A stretch of DNA of 64,000 nucleotides. It comes from Micromonospora sp. WMMA1363 (GTDB lineage Bacteria > Actinomycetota > Actinomycetes > Mycobacteriales > Micromonosporaceae). A program made the position numbers and the translations under genes. Positions 57,896 through 64,000 of the stretch are shown here, piece by piece (within the stretch, counting starts at the first letter, position 1; every line of letters starts with the position of its first letter). The stretch covers positions 1,297,001 through 1,361,000 of the forward strand of contig NZ_JAUALB010000001.1 in NCBI RefSeq assembly GCF_030345795.1, written 5' to 3'. Below the pieces are notes generated by a model, which was not told the origin of the DNA, ran no database searches, and saw only the letters and a program-made list of their open reading frames with translations.

Positions 57896-58519
57896 TTGAC
57901 TGTGCCGGTGAGCGAGATCCTCCTCATCCGGCACGGCGAGACCACCTGGAGCGCCAGCCACCGGCACACCTCGTACACGGATCTGGCGCTGACCCCCGAC
58001 GGCGAGCGGCAGGCCCGCGCGCTCGGCGAGCTGCTCGCCGGCCGGCGGTTCGCCGCCGTCGTCACCAGCCCCCGCGCCCGGGCCCTACGCACCGCCCAGC
58101 TCGCCGGCCTCACCGTCACCCGGGCAGAAGAGGACCTCGCCGAGTGGAACTACGGCGAGTACGAGGGCCGCACCACCGCCGGGATCCGCGCGGAGCGCCC
58201 AGACTGGACGATCTGGACCGACGGCGCCCCCGGCGGTGAGTCACCCGACCAGGTCGGCACCCGGCTGGACCGGGTGCTCGCGCGGGTCACCCCGCTGCTG
58301 GAGCACGGGCCGGTGGCGCTGGTCGGTCACGCGCACAGCCTGCGGGTGGCCGGAGCGCGGTGGATCGGCCTGCCGCCGGTCGCCGCCGGTCGGCTACGGC
58401 TCGACACCGCCACCGTCAGCGTCCTCGGCCACGAACACGGCCAGCAGGTCATCCTGCGCTGGAACCAGCCGTCTCCCCTGTCGTCCGGGTCCGCGACCGC
58501 GACGTCCGCCCGGCATTGA
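57896..58519 (+). CDS. Histidine phosphatase superfamily protein
   Basis: The 207-residue phosphoglycerate-mutase-like enzyme has the catalytic RHG triad in LLIRHGETTWSASHRHTSYTDLALTPDGERQARALGELL, SPRARALRTAQLAG, LAEWNYGEYEGRTTAGIR (Glu) and the second His in VALVGHAHSLRVAGARWIGL. It dephosphorylates a small substrate through a phospho-histidine. The start is TTG 57896 or GTG 57902. Its 3' end overlaps the convergent Lrp-type gene by 71 bases. Confidence 0.92.
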   Translation: MTVPVSEILLIRHGETTWSASHRHTSYTDLALTPDGERQARALGELLAGRRFAAVVTSPRARALRTAQLAGLTVTRAEEDLAEWNYGEYEGRTTAGIRAERPDWTIWTDGAPGGESPDQVGTRLDRVLARVTPLLEHGPVALVGHAHSLRVAGARWIGLPPVAAGRLRLDTATVSVLGHEHGQQVILRWNQPSPLSSGSATATSARH

Positions 58520-58955
58520 TCCTCGGCGAGCGGCCCTCGTACGGCGTCGACAGCACCACCGTCGTCCGGGTGGTCACGTTCGCCGCCATCCGGATCTCCT
58601 GAAGCACCCGTTCCAGGTCCGCCGGGCCGGCCACCCGCACCAGCAGCAGGTAGAAGTCCTCCCCCGCCACCGAGTAGCAGGAGTCGATCTCCGGCAGGTG
58701 GGCCAGCCGCTCCGGCGCGTCGTCGGGTTGCGACGGGTCGAACGGACGGATCGCCACGAACGCCGTCAAGGGCAGGTCCAGCGCCTCGAAGGAGACCCGG
58801 GCCTCGTACCCCTTGATCACGCCGCGCTGCTCCAGCCGGCGGACCCGCTGGTGCACAGCGGACACCGACAGCCCCACCTTCTCCGCGAGATCCGTGTACG
58901 ACAGCCGACCGTCGACGGTCAGCGCGGCGACGATGGCGCGGTCGATCTCCTCCAC
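58449..58955 (-). CDS. Lrp/AsnC family transcriptional regulator
   Basis: The 168-residue regulator begins VEEIDRAIVAALTVDGRLSYTDLAEKVGLSVSAVHQRVRRLEQRGVIKGYEARV (helix-turn-helix) and continues with the RAM ligand-binding domain LTAFVAIRPFDPSQPDDAPERLAHLPEIDSCYSVAGEDFYLLLVRVAGPADLERVLQEIR. These proteins sense amino acids. GTG 58955 gives the family-standard N-terminus. It lies 1.6 kb from kamA, so regulation of the lysine cluster is possible, but nothing in the sequence proves it. The last 30 residues are Arg/Ser/Thr-rich. Confidence 0.93.
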   Translation of the reverse strand: MEEIDRAIVAALTVDGRLSYTDLAEKVGLSVSAVHQRVRRLEQRGVIKGYEARVSFEALDLPLTAFVAIRPFDPSQPDDAPERLAHLPEIDSCYSVAGEDFYLLLVRVAGPADLERVLQEIRMAANVTTRTTVVLSTPYEGRSPRINAGRTSRSRTRTTGETAGSSAG

Positions 58956-59041
58956 GGCGAGCAACCTACCGGGAAAACGCCGCACGTGCGACGACAGGCC
59001 GACCGACCACCACGGTCGGTCGGCCAGCCCGTCACGTACCG

Positions 59042-60184
59042 TCAGCTCTTGGCGAGAGCGCGGGAGATCACCAGGCGTTGGATCTGGTTGGTGCCCTCGA
59101 CGATCTGGAGCACCTTCGCCTCGCGCATGTAGCGCTCGACCGGGTGGTCGGCCACGTAGCCTGCGCCACCGAGCACCTGCACCGCGTCGGTGGTCACCCG
59201 CATCGCCACGTCGGTCGCGAACAACTTCGCCTTGGCCGCCTCGATCGAGTACGACCGCCCGGCGTCGCGCAGCCGAGCCGCGGCCAGCATCAGCGCCCGC
59301 GCGGCCGAGATCTGGGTGGCGGCGTCGGCGAGCATGAACCCCAGCCCCTGGAAGTCGACGATCGCCCGCCCGAACTGCTGCCGCTGGATCGCGTACCCGA
59401 CGGCGTAGTCCAACGCCGCCTGGGCGAGGCCGACCGCGCAGGCGGCGATGCCCAGCCGGCCCGAGTCCAGCGCGGACATGGCGATGCCGAAGCCCGCGCC
59501 GTCCCCGCCGATCAGACGGTCGGCCGGCACCCGCGCGTCGTCGAAGGCGATCTGCGCCACCGGCGACGCGTGCAATCCCATGGTCCGCTCCGCCGCCTGC
59601 GGGTGGATGCCGGCGGTGGACCGGTCGGCGAGCAGGCAGGAGATGCCCTTCGGGCCGGGCCCGCCGGTGCGGCAGAAGACGTTGTAGAAGTCGGCGACCC
59701 GGGCGTGCGTGATCCACGCCTTGGTTCCGGAGACGACGTAGACGCCGCCCTCCCGCACGGCCCTGGTGGTGAGGGCGGCGGCGTCCGAGCCGCCCTGCGG
59801 CTCCGACAGGCAGTACGCCCCGAGCAGCTCTCCGCCGATCATGTCAGGCAGCAGCTTGCGCTGCTCGTCCGTGCCGTACCGGGCCAGCGGGAAGCAGGAC
59901 AGCGTGTGCACGCTGACCGCCTCGGCAACCGCGAGCCACCGGCTGGCCAGGATCTCCAGCACCTGCAGGTAGACCTCGTACGGCTGGGCGGCACCGCCGT
60001 ACTCCTCGGGGTAGGGCAGGCCGAGCAGGCCCGCCCGGCCCAGGGTGCGCAGCACCTCCCGGGGGAACTCGGCGCGCTCCTCGAAGCCGGCGGCCCTGGG
60101 CGCGAGTTCCCGGTCGGCAAGGTCGGTGGCGAGGTCGAGCAGGTCGTGGGCCTCGTCGGTGGGGAGGATCCGGTCGACAGTCAT
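59042..60184 (-). CDS. Acyl-CoA dehydrogenase
   Basis: The 380-residue FAD enzyme introduces a 2,3-double bond in acyl-CoA. ACAD blocks are GLLGLPYPEEYGGAAQPYEVYLQVLEILA, LGAYCLSEPQGGSDAAALTTRAVREGGVYVVSGTKAWITHARVADFYNVF, GLHASPVAQIAFDDARVPADRLIG, YAIQRQQFGRAIVDFQGLGFMLADAATQI, and YMREAKVLQIVEGTNQIQRLVISRAL with the catalytic-base Glu in IVEGTNQIQ. ATG 60184 overlaps the stop of the truncated peptidase gene (ATGA). Chain-length preference is not evident. Confidence 0.95.
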   Translation of the reverse strand: MTVDRILPTDEAHDLLDLATDLADRELAPRAAGFEERAEFPREVLRTLGRAGLLGLPYPEEYGGAAQPYEVYLQVLEILASRWLAVAEAVSVHTLSCFPLARYGTDEQRKLLPDMIGGELLGAYCLSEPQGGSDAAALTTRAVREGGVYVVSGTKAWITHARVADFYNVFCRTGGPGPKGISCLLADRSTAGIHPQAAERTMGLHASPVAQIAFDDARVPADRLIGGDGAGFGIAMSALDSGRLGIAACAVGLAQAALDYAVGYAIQRQQFGRAIVDFQGLGFMLADAATQISAARALMLAAARLRDAGRSYSIEAAKAKLFATDVAMRVTTDAVQVLGGAGYVADHPVERYMREAKVLQIVEGTNQIQRLVISRALAKS

Positions 60185-60885
60185 AGCGCGATGAGCTCCG
60201 TGGGGGTGGTGTTGAGCCGTCGTACGCCGTCCGTCGTGCAGACGACGATGTCCTCGATCCGGGCACCATGCCGCCCGGGGAGGTAGATACCGGGTTCGAT
60301 CGAGAAGGCCATTCCCGGCTCCAGCGCCCGGGTGTTGCCGGCGGCGACCTCGCGCTCGGTGCGCCCCGGCCGCAGCCACTCCCCCATCCGCTGGTGCACG
60401 GCGTCGATCGCCGCGCCGGCCTCGGCAAGGGCGGCCACCTCGGCCGGGGACCTGCGGATGCGCAGCTCGCGCAGCACGTCGGAGGCGAGGCGCTGAGTCG
60501 CGCCGGGCAGCGCCGCGCGCAGCGCGAGCACCTGCTCCGCCCACATCCGGTCCGCCAGTCCGACCGCCGCGACCGGCCCGCCGAGGGCCGCCGCGACCAG
60601 CGGGTACGGGTCGGTCCCGTCGCCGTGGTCAACGATGCGGACACCGGTGGCCGGCGCCGGGGACGCTTCGGCGGCGGGCCGCTCCAGGGTGGGCACGATC
60701 AGCGTGGGCGTTCCCTCGGCGGGCACCACCAGCAGGGTGAGCCGCTCCCCGGGGTGCGCGTCGTACCCGGTCAGGTAGCACAGATCCGAGCCGGGGCTGA
60801 GCAGCAGCGCGTCCAGGCCGGCGGCGGCGGTGGCACGCCGCGCGGCGGCCAGCCGGCCCGGCGGGTACAGCGCGTCGAGTCCCAC
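60181..60885 (-). pseudogene. M24-family peptidase with internal deletion of the metal site
   Basis: The first 180 residues match a PepP/PepQ-like N-terminal domain (MGLDALYPPGRLAAARRATAAAGLDALLLSPGSDLCYLTGYDAHPGERLTLLVVP), then RRSPAEVAALAEAGAAIDAVHQRMGEWLRPGRTEREVA. At about residue 181 (near 60345) it jumps directly to AGNTRALEPGMAFSIEPGIYLPGRHGARIEDIVVCT, the last third of the catalytic domain. Roughly 130 residues that normally carry two Asp ligands and a His ligand are absent, while the two Glu ligands remain. The frame is kept, so a protein can be made, but it should not be a peptidase. Coupled to the acyl-CoA dehydrogenase. Confidence 0.8.
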
Positions 60886-61055
60886 CCGGTCAGCTTAACG
60901 CTCGTTCGGCCCGCCCCGGTCCGGGCGTCGGCTCACGACCTCGGCTACCGGCGGAGCGGGCGCCCCACGCCAGCCTTGTCGGGTTGCGGCGCGCCGACGC
61001 CGAGACACCGATAGCCTCGGGACAGACCGTGACCGGGCGGGAGGGACCGACGACC

Positions 61056-61274
61056 GTGGCAGCGAGCGATCCGGGCCGGGCCGGGATCCGCAGCCGGCTG
61101 CTCTGGTCCGGCATCCTCGCCGTGATCGGCTTGATCCTGCTCTTCGTCGGCCTGACCGTCGCCGACGGCACCGCCGCCTGGATCGAGGTGGCCGTCGCCA
61201 TCGTGCTGTTGCTGGTCAGCTACGGACTCCAGTACGTCGCCCGGCGGGAGGGCGTCTACCGGGACCGCGGCTGA
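61056..61274 (+). CDS. Small two-helix membrane protein
   Basis: The 72-residue protein starts at GTG 61056, preceded by GGGAGGG; an upstream extension to 60984 is possible. Two transmembrane segments are clear (LLWSGILAVIGLILLFVGLTVA and WIEVAVAIVLLLVSYGLQYVA), with a short basic C-terminus (RREGVYRDRG). I do not recognise a family. Confidence 0.65.
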   Translation: MAASDPGRAGIRSRLLWSGILAVIGLILLFVGLTVADGTAAWIEVAVAIVLLLVSYGLQYVARREGVYRDRG

Positions 61275-61333
61275 CCCCGCCACCGGCGTCGGCGTCCACC
61301 CGGTCGTCGGTGCGGTGTGCCACGCTGTCGGGC

Positions 61334-62245
61334 GTGACAGCCCCGATCATGCTCGTCGACGCGCCCAGTCTCTACTTCCGGGCGTACTTCGGTATCCCCG
61401 AATCCGCCGCCACCACGCCGGACGGCCAACCGGTCAACGCCGTCCGGGGCTTCCTCGACATGCTGGCGACCCTGATCCGTAACCGCCGGCCGGGCCGGAT
61501 GGTCTGCGCGATGGACCACGACTGGCGGCCCGCCTGGCGGGTGGCGCTGCTGCCGTCGTACAAGGCGCACCGGGTCGCGCCGGAGGGCGGCGAGGTGGTG
61601 CCCGACACGCTCGCCCCGCAGGTGCCGGTGATCCTCGACGTGCTCGACGCTGTGGGCGTCACCACCCTCGGTGCCGCCGGGTTCGAGGCCGACGACGTGC
61701 TCGGCACCCTGTCGGTCACTCAACCCGGGCCGGTCGAGGTGGTCTCCGGCGACCGCGACCTGTTCCAGTTGGTCGACGACGCTCGGGACGTGCGACTGCT
61801 CTACGTGGGGCGGGGCGTGGCCAAGCTGGAGGACTGCGACGACGCGGCGGTCCGCTCCCGCTACCGTGTGCCGGCCGCCCGGTACGCGGACTTCGCCGCG
61901 CTGCGCGGCGACCCCAGCGACGGGCTGCCGGGCGTGCCGGGCGTCGGCGAGAAGACCGCGGCCCGGCTCGTCGACCGGTACGGCGACATCGACGGCATTC
62001 TCGCCGCGCTGGACGACCCGGACTCGGGCTTCGCACCCGGGCTACGGACGAAACTCGCCGCCGCGCGGGACTACCTGACGGTCGCACCGAAGGTGGTTAG
62101 GGTCGCCCTCGACGTGCCGCTGCCGGACCTGCCCACCGACCTGCCCGCTGCCCCGGCCAACCCGGAACGACTGCTCGAACTCGCCGAACGGTGGAACCTC
62201 GCCGGATCCGCCCGCCGCCTGGTCGACGCCATCGCCACCCGGTAG
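61334..62245 (+). CDS. 5'-3' exonuclease (PolI N-domain/FEN-like)
   Basis: The 303-residue structure-specific nuclease has acidic metal sites spread through MLVDAPSLYFRAYFG, MVCAMDHDWRPAWRVALLPSYKAHR, AAGFEADDVLGTL, VVSGDRDLFQLVDD, and the helix-hairpin-helix region ALRGDPSDGLPGVPGVGEKTAARLVDRYGDIDGILAAL. This is the stand-alone 5'-3' exonuclease of actinobacteria that removes RNA primers and flaps alongside DNA polymerase I. GTG 61334 gives the standard start. Confidence 0.93.
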   Translation: MTAPIMLVDAPSLYFRAYFGIPESAATTPDGQPVNAVRGFLDMLATLIRNRRPGRMVCAMDHDWRPAWRVALLPSYKAHRVAPEGGEVVPDTLAPQVPVILDVLDAVGVTTLGAAGFEADDVLGTLSVTQPGPVEVVSGDRDLFQLVDDARDVRLLYVGRGVAKLEDCDDAAVRSRYRVPAARYADFAALRGDPSDGLPGVPGVGEKTAARLVDRYGDIDGILAALDDPDSGFAPGLRTKLAAARDYLTVAPKVVRVALDVPLPDLPTDLPAAPANPERLLELAERWNLAGSARRLVDAIATR

Positions 62246-62306
62246 GCCACCACGCGGCCCCACCGGTCACCGCCCGGCGGCTGCCGGGCGGTGACAACGA
62301 CCGCGG

Positions 62307-63344
62307 TCAGGTGGTGACCTTCTTCGCGCCCTTGATCGCGGTGGCCAGGTTCTCCAGCAGCGGCGCGGCGCCGGAGTACGAGAAACGCGGTACGGCGTCC
62401 CACGGGGTGACCTGGCCGGCCCGCACCGCGGGCAGTTGGGTCCAGGTGGGCTTGGTGGCGAGATCCGCGGGCTGCAGCGCGGTGCTCCGGTTGTCCAGCA
62501 GGATCAGGTCGGCCGGGAACTTGCCGGCGTTCTCCCAGCTGAGCGCCTCGAAGTAGTCGCCCGCCTCGAGTTTGGTGGGCACCACGATGTCGACGCCCAA
62601 CTCGGCGAAGTACATCAGGTCGGTGCTGACCTTCGGGTTGGACACGTAGAACACGTCGGGGCTGCCGGAACAGGCCATCACCCTGAGGCCCGGGTTGGCC
62701 CGCACCGCCTGGCGGACCGACTCGGCGGCGGCCTCGAAGCGGGCCTTGGCGTCGGTGACCCTCGCGGCCGAGAGGTCGGCGCCGAGGGACTCGGCGAGCT
62801 GCGCGTACCGCTCGATGGGCGTGGTCATCGGCACCCGGGCGGTGGTGATCGCGGCGACCGGGGCGAGGGGAACGATCTTGTCCTTGCTCTCGTCCGGCAC
62901 GTACCAGAGGGCACCCGGGTCGTACATGTGGGTGACCAGCAGTTGCGGGTCGAGAGCGGCGTACTTCTCCAGGTTGAACTCACCCCAGACGTTGCCGAGG
63001 ATCTCGACGCCGGCCACGTCCAGGTCGCCGGCCTGCGGATCCTTGCTGCCGTCGGAGCGCGTCGTCTCGCCGAACACGCCGACGATTTCCTTGTCGAGGC
63101 CGAAGTCGACCAGTGCGGCGGCCACGCCGGTGAAGGCGACCACCTTGCTCGGGCGGGCGGCGGCAGAGAGCTTCTCGCCCCGGTCGTCGGTAAAGGACCA
63201 GGGGCCGCCGGAGCTACCGCCGGTGGACGGTGCTGCGGTGTCGTCGCGGCCGCAGCCGGCGAGGAGGGCGGCCACGCCGGCGCCACCTGCGGCGGCGAGC
63301 AGGCCACGACGGGAGAGTCGGCGGGCGGAGACGGGATGCGACAT
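62307..63344 (-). CDS. Iron-siderophore ABC transporter substrate-binding lipoprotein
   Basis: The 345-residue lipoprotein has a twin-arginine-like N-terminus (RRLSRRGLLAAAGGAGVAALLAGC) with lipobox LLAGC and Cys31, so it is exported and lipid-anchored. The PBP_like (FecB/FepB) fold follows: WSFTDDRGEKLSAAARPSKVVAFTGVAAALVDFGLDKEIVGVFGE, then LEKYAALDPQLLVTHMYDPG, and MACSGSPDVFYVSNP. It captures a ferric siderophore for the permease encoded divergently. The iron box at 63390-63408 lies 46 bases before its start. Confidence 0.93.
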   Translation of the reverse strand: MSHPVSARRLSRRGLLAAAGGAGVAALLAGCGRDDTAAPSTGGSSGGPWSFTDDRGEKLSAAARPSKVVAFTGVAAALVDFGLDKEIVGVFGETTRSDGSKDPQAGDLDVAGVEILGNVWGEFNLEKYAALDPQLLVTHMYDPGALWYVPDESKDKIVPLAPVAAITTARVPMTTPIERYAQLAESLGADLSAARVTDAKARFEAAAESVRQAVRANPGLRVMACSGSPDVFYVSNPKVSTDLMYFAELGVDIVVPTKLEAGDYFEALSWENAGKFPADLILLDNRSTALQPADLATKPTWTQLPAVRAGQVTPWDAVPRFSYSGAAPLLENLATAIKGAKKVTT

Positions 63345-63389
63345 GGCAGGGTCTTTCGTCGGGGTCGCAGATGACCATGGACAGCGCGG

Positions 63390-63408
63390 TTAGGTTAACC
63401 TAGCCTAA
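63390..63408. promoter_or_regulatory. IdeR/DmdR iron box
   Basis: TTAGGTTAACCTAGCCTAA matches the consensus TTAGGTTAGGCTAACCTAA at 16 of 19 positions and is itself a near-palindrome. It lies between the divergent binding-protein and permease genes, so iron-loaded IdeR/DmdR should repress both. Confidence 0.88.
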
Positions 63409-63488
63409 GATGCTGTCAAGTCCGGCTTGCGCACCGCACCACCTCGGAGCTCACCCTGTCCGTCACGCACCCACCCCGGTCCGACCTC

Positions 63489-64000
63489 GTGGCGGCGAGC
63501 CCGGCCGCGCCGCCACGCCGAGATCGCGTCGCCGCCCGCACCGCCGGGCTCGCCGCCGCCGGGCTCCTACTCGGCGCGGTCGTGGCGCTCAGCATCGCCG
63601 TCGGCGCGAAGGCGCTACCCCTCGCCGAGGTGTGGCGCGGCCTGCTCGACCCCGCCGCCGCCGAGTACCCCGTGGTGCACCGCATGCGGCTCCCCCGCAC
63701 GCTGCTCGGCCTACTCGCCGGCGTCGCGCTCGGCGTGGCCGGCGCGGTCATGCAGGCGCTCACCCGCAACCCGCTCGCCGATCCCGGACTACTCGGTATC
63801 AACGCCGGGGCCTCAGCGGCGGTCGCCACCGGCGCGGCCGTGGTCGGCGTCGCGGGTGTCCGTGGGCAGGTGTGGTTCGCGCTGCTCGGCGCCGCCACCG
63901 TCACCGCCGCCGTCTACCTGATCGGCGGCGGTCGGGGCGCCACCCCCGCCCGGCTGGCCCTTGCCGGAGCGGCGCTCAACGCCACCCTCTACTCGTACGT
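63489..64000 (+). CDS. FecCD-type siderophore ABC transporter permease (cut by window end)
   Basis: About 171 residues are visible of the membrane permease that imports ferric siderophores. The sequence [27 protein letters not shown], then [49 protein letters not shown], is the classic FecCD start, with the R-L-P-R and N-P-L-A-D-P-x-x-L-G motifs. GTG 63489 is the first usual start in frame; a CTG at 63456 with GGAG six bases upstream is an alternative. The gene continues past the window. Confidence 0.92.
   Translation, partial: MAASPAAPPRRDRVAARTAGLAAAGLLLGAVVALSIAVGAKALPLAEVWRGLLDPAAAEYPVVHRMRLPRTLLGLLAGVALGVAGAVMQALTRNPLADPGLLGINAGASAAVATGAAVVGVAGVRGQVWFALLGAATVTAAVYLIGGGRGATPARLALAGAALNATLYSY

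Noticed and set aside
1..64000. tRNA and rRNA genes
   Set aside because: I looked for T-loop and acceptor-like patterns and found none I could support.

Overview
This is a high-GC actinomycete chromosome segment. The evidence is frequent GTG starts, ATGA/GTGA overlaps, an RbpA gene with a sigma-R-like promoter, an HspR-type HAIR operator on an hsp20 gene, a complete conservon (cvnABCD), FxsA, and a separate Lnt/Ppm1 pair. The gene flavour suggests Micromonosporaceae (Micromonospora/Salinispora-like). That family assignment is inference from recognised protein types, not from a search.

Region 1 (1-15700) is accessory DNA rich in mobile-element debris. It opens with a cut-off tyrosine integrase and an hsp20 gene with its HspR operator. 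An ISAs1-family element (986-4809) follows, with matching terminal inverted repeats and a perfect 10-bp target duplication. Its transposase gene is split by a group II intron (2152-4572) carrying its own reverse transcriptase. Removing the intron restores a 414-codon transposase frame exactly. The element sits against a decayed amino-acid permease. Further right are an HNH protein, a small secreted protein, an ECF sigma factor/CU044_5270 pair, small enzymes, remnants of IS3-type, serine-recombinase and Tn3-type genes, an intact IS110-family element flanked by 10-bp direct repeats, a DUF2785 gene, an alpha/beta hydrolase and a sigma-factor fragment.

Region 2 (15859-24655) joins a cytochrome P450, a conservon (sensor kinase, roadblock protein, DUF742 protein, small GTPase) and a translationally coupled pair of terpene cyclases: a class I enzyme with DWHVD and NSE motifs, and a class II cyclase with a DADTT variant of DxDD. 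The likely output is an oxidised diterpenoid. No prenyl diphosphate synthase is present here.

Region 3 (26356-37563), after a PepP-type peptidase, is the most unusual part. A tightly coupled minus-strand operon runs acetaldehyde dehydrogenase, 4-hydroxy-2-oxovalerate aldolase, JmjC/cupin hydroxylase, alpha-oxoamine synthase, CitE-like lyase, ornithine-cyclodeaminase-like protein, ATP-grasp-like protein, MaoC hydratase. A divergent pair encodes an MFS exporter and a second ATP-grasp-like protein. There is no NRPS or PKS. The CitE + MaoC + alpha-oxoamine synthase + ligase logic recalls ketomemicin-type carbonylmethylene pseudopeptides, but the other enzymes do not match that pathway as I remember it. 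I regard it as a candidate undescribed pathway.

Region 4 (37600-45700) holds truncated gene ends fused at a junction, an FMO/SDR operon with a TetR regulator and MFS_2 transporter linked by two copies of an ATCCA-N8-TGGAT palindrome, a zinc-finger/coiled-coil protein, rbpA and fxsA.

Region 5 (45759-57329) has ppm1 and lnt, then a lysine-fermentation-type cluster: kamA diverging from kdd, an amidohydrolase, kamD, kamE, kal and a GlmL/MutL-type protein. The cleavage enzyme Kce is not in the window.

Region 6 (57539-64000) has csbD, a histidine phosphatase overlapping tail-to-tail with an Lrp/AsnC regulator, an M24 peptidase gene with an internal deletion coupled to an acyl-CoA dehydrogenase, a 5'-3' exonuclease, and a divergent siderophore-uptake locus (binding protein and FecCD permease, the latter cut by the window end) around an IdeR/DmdR-type iron box.
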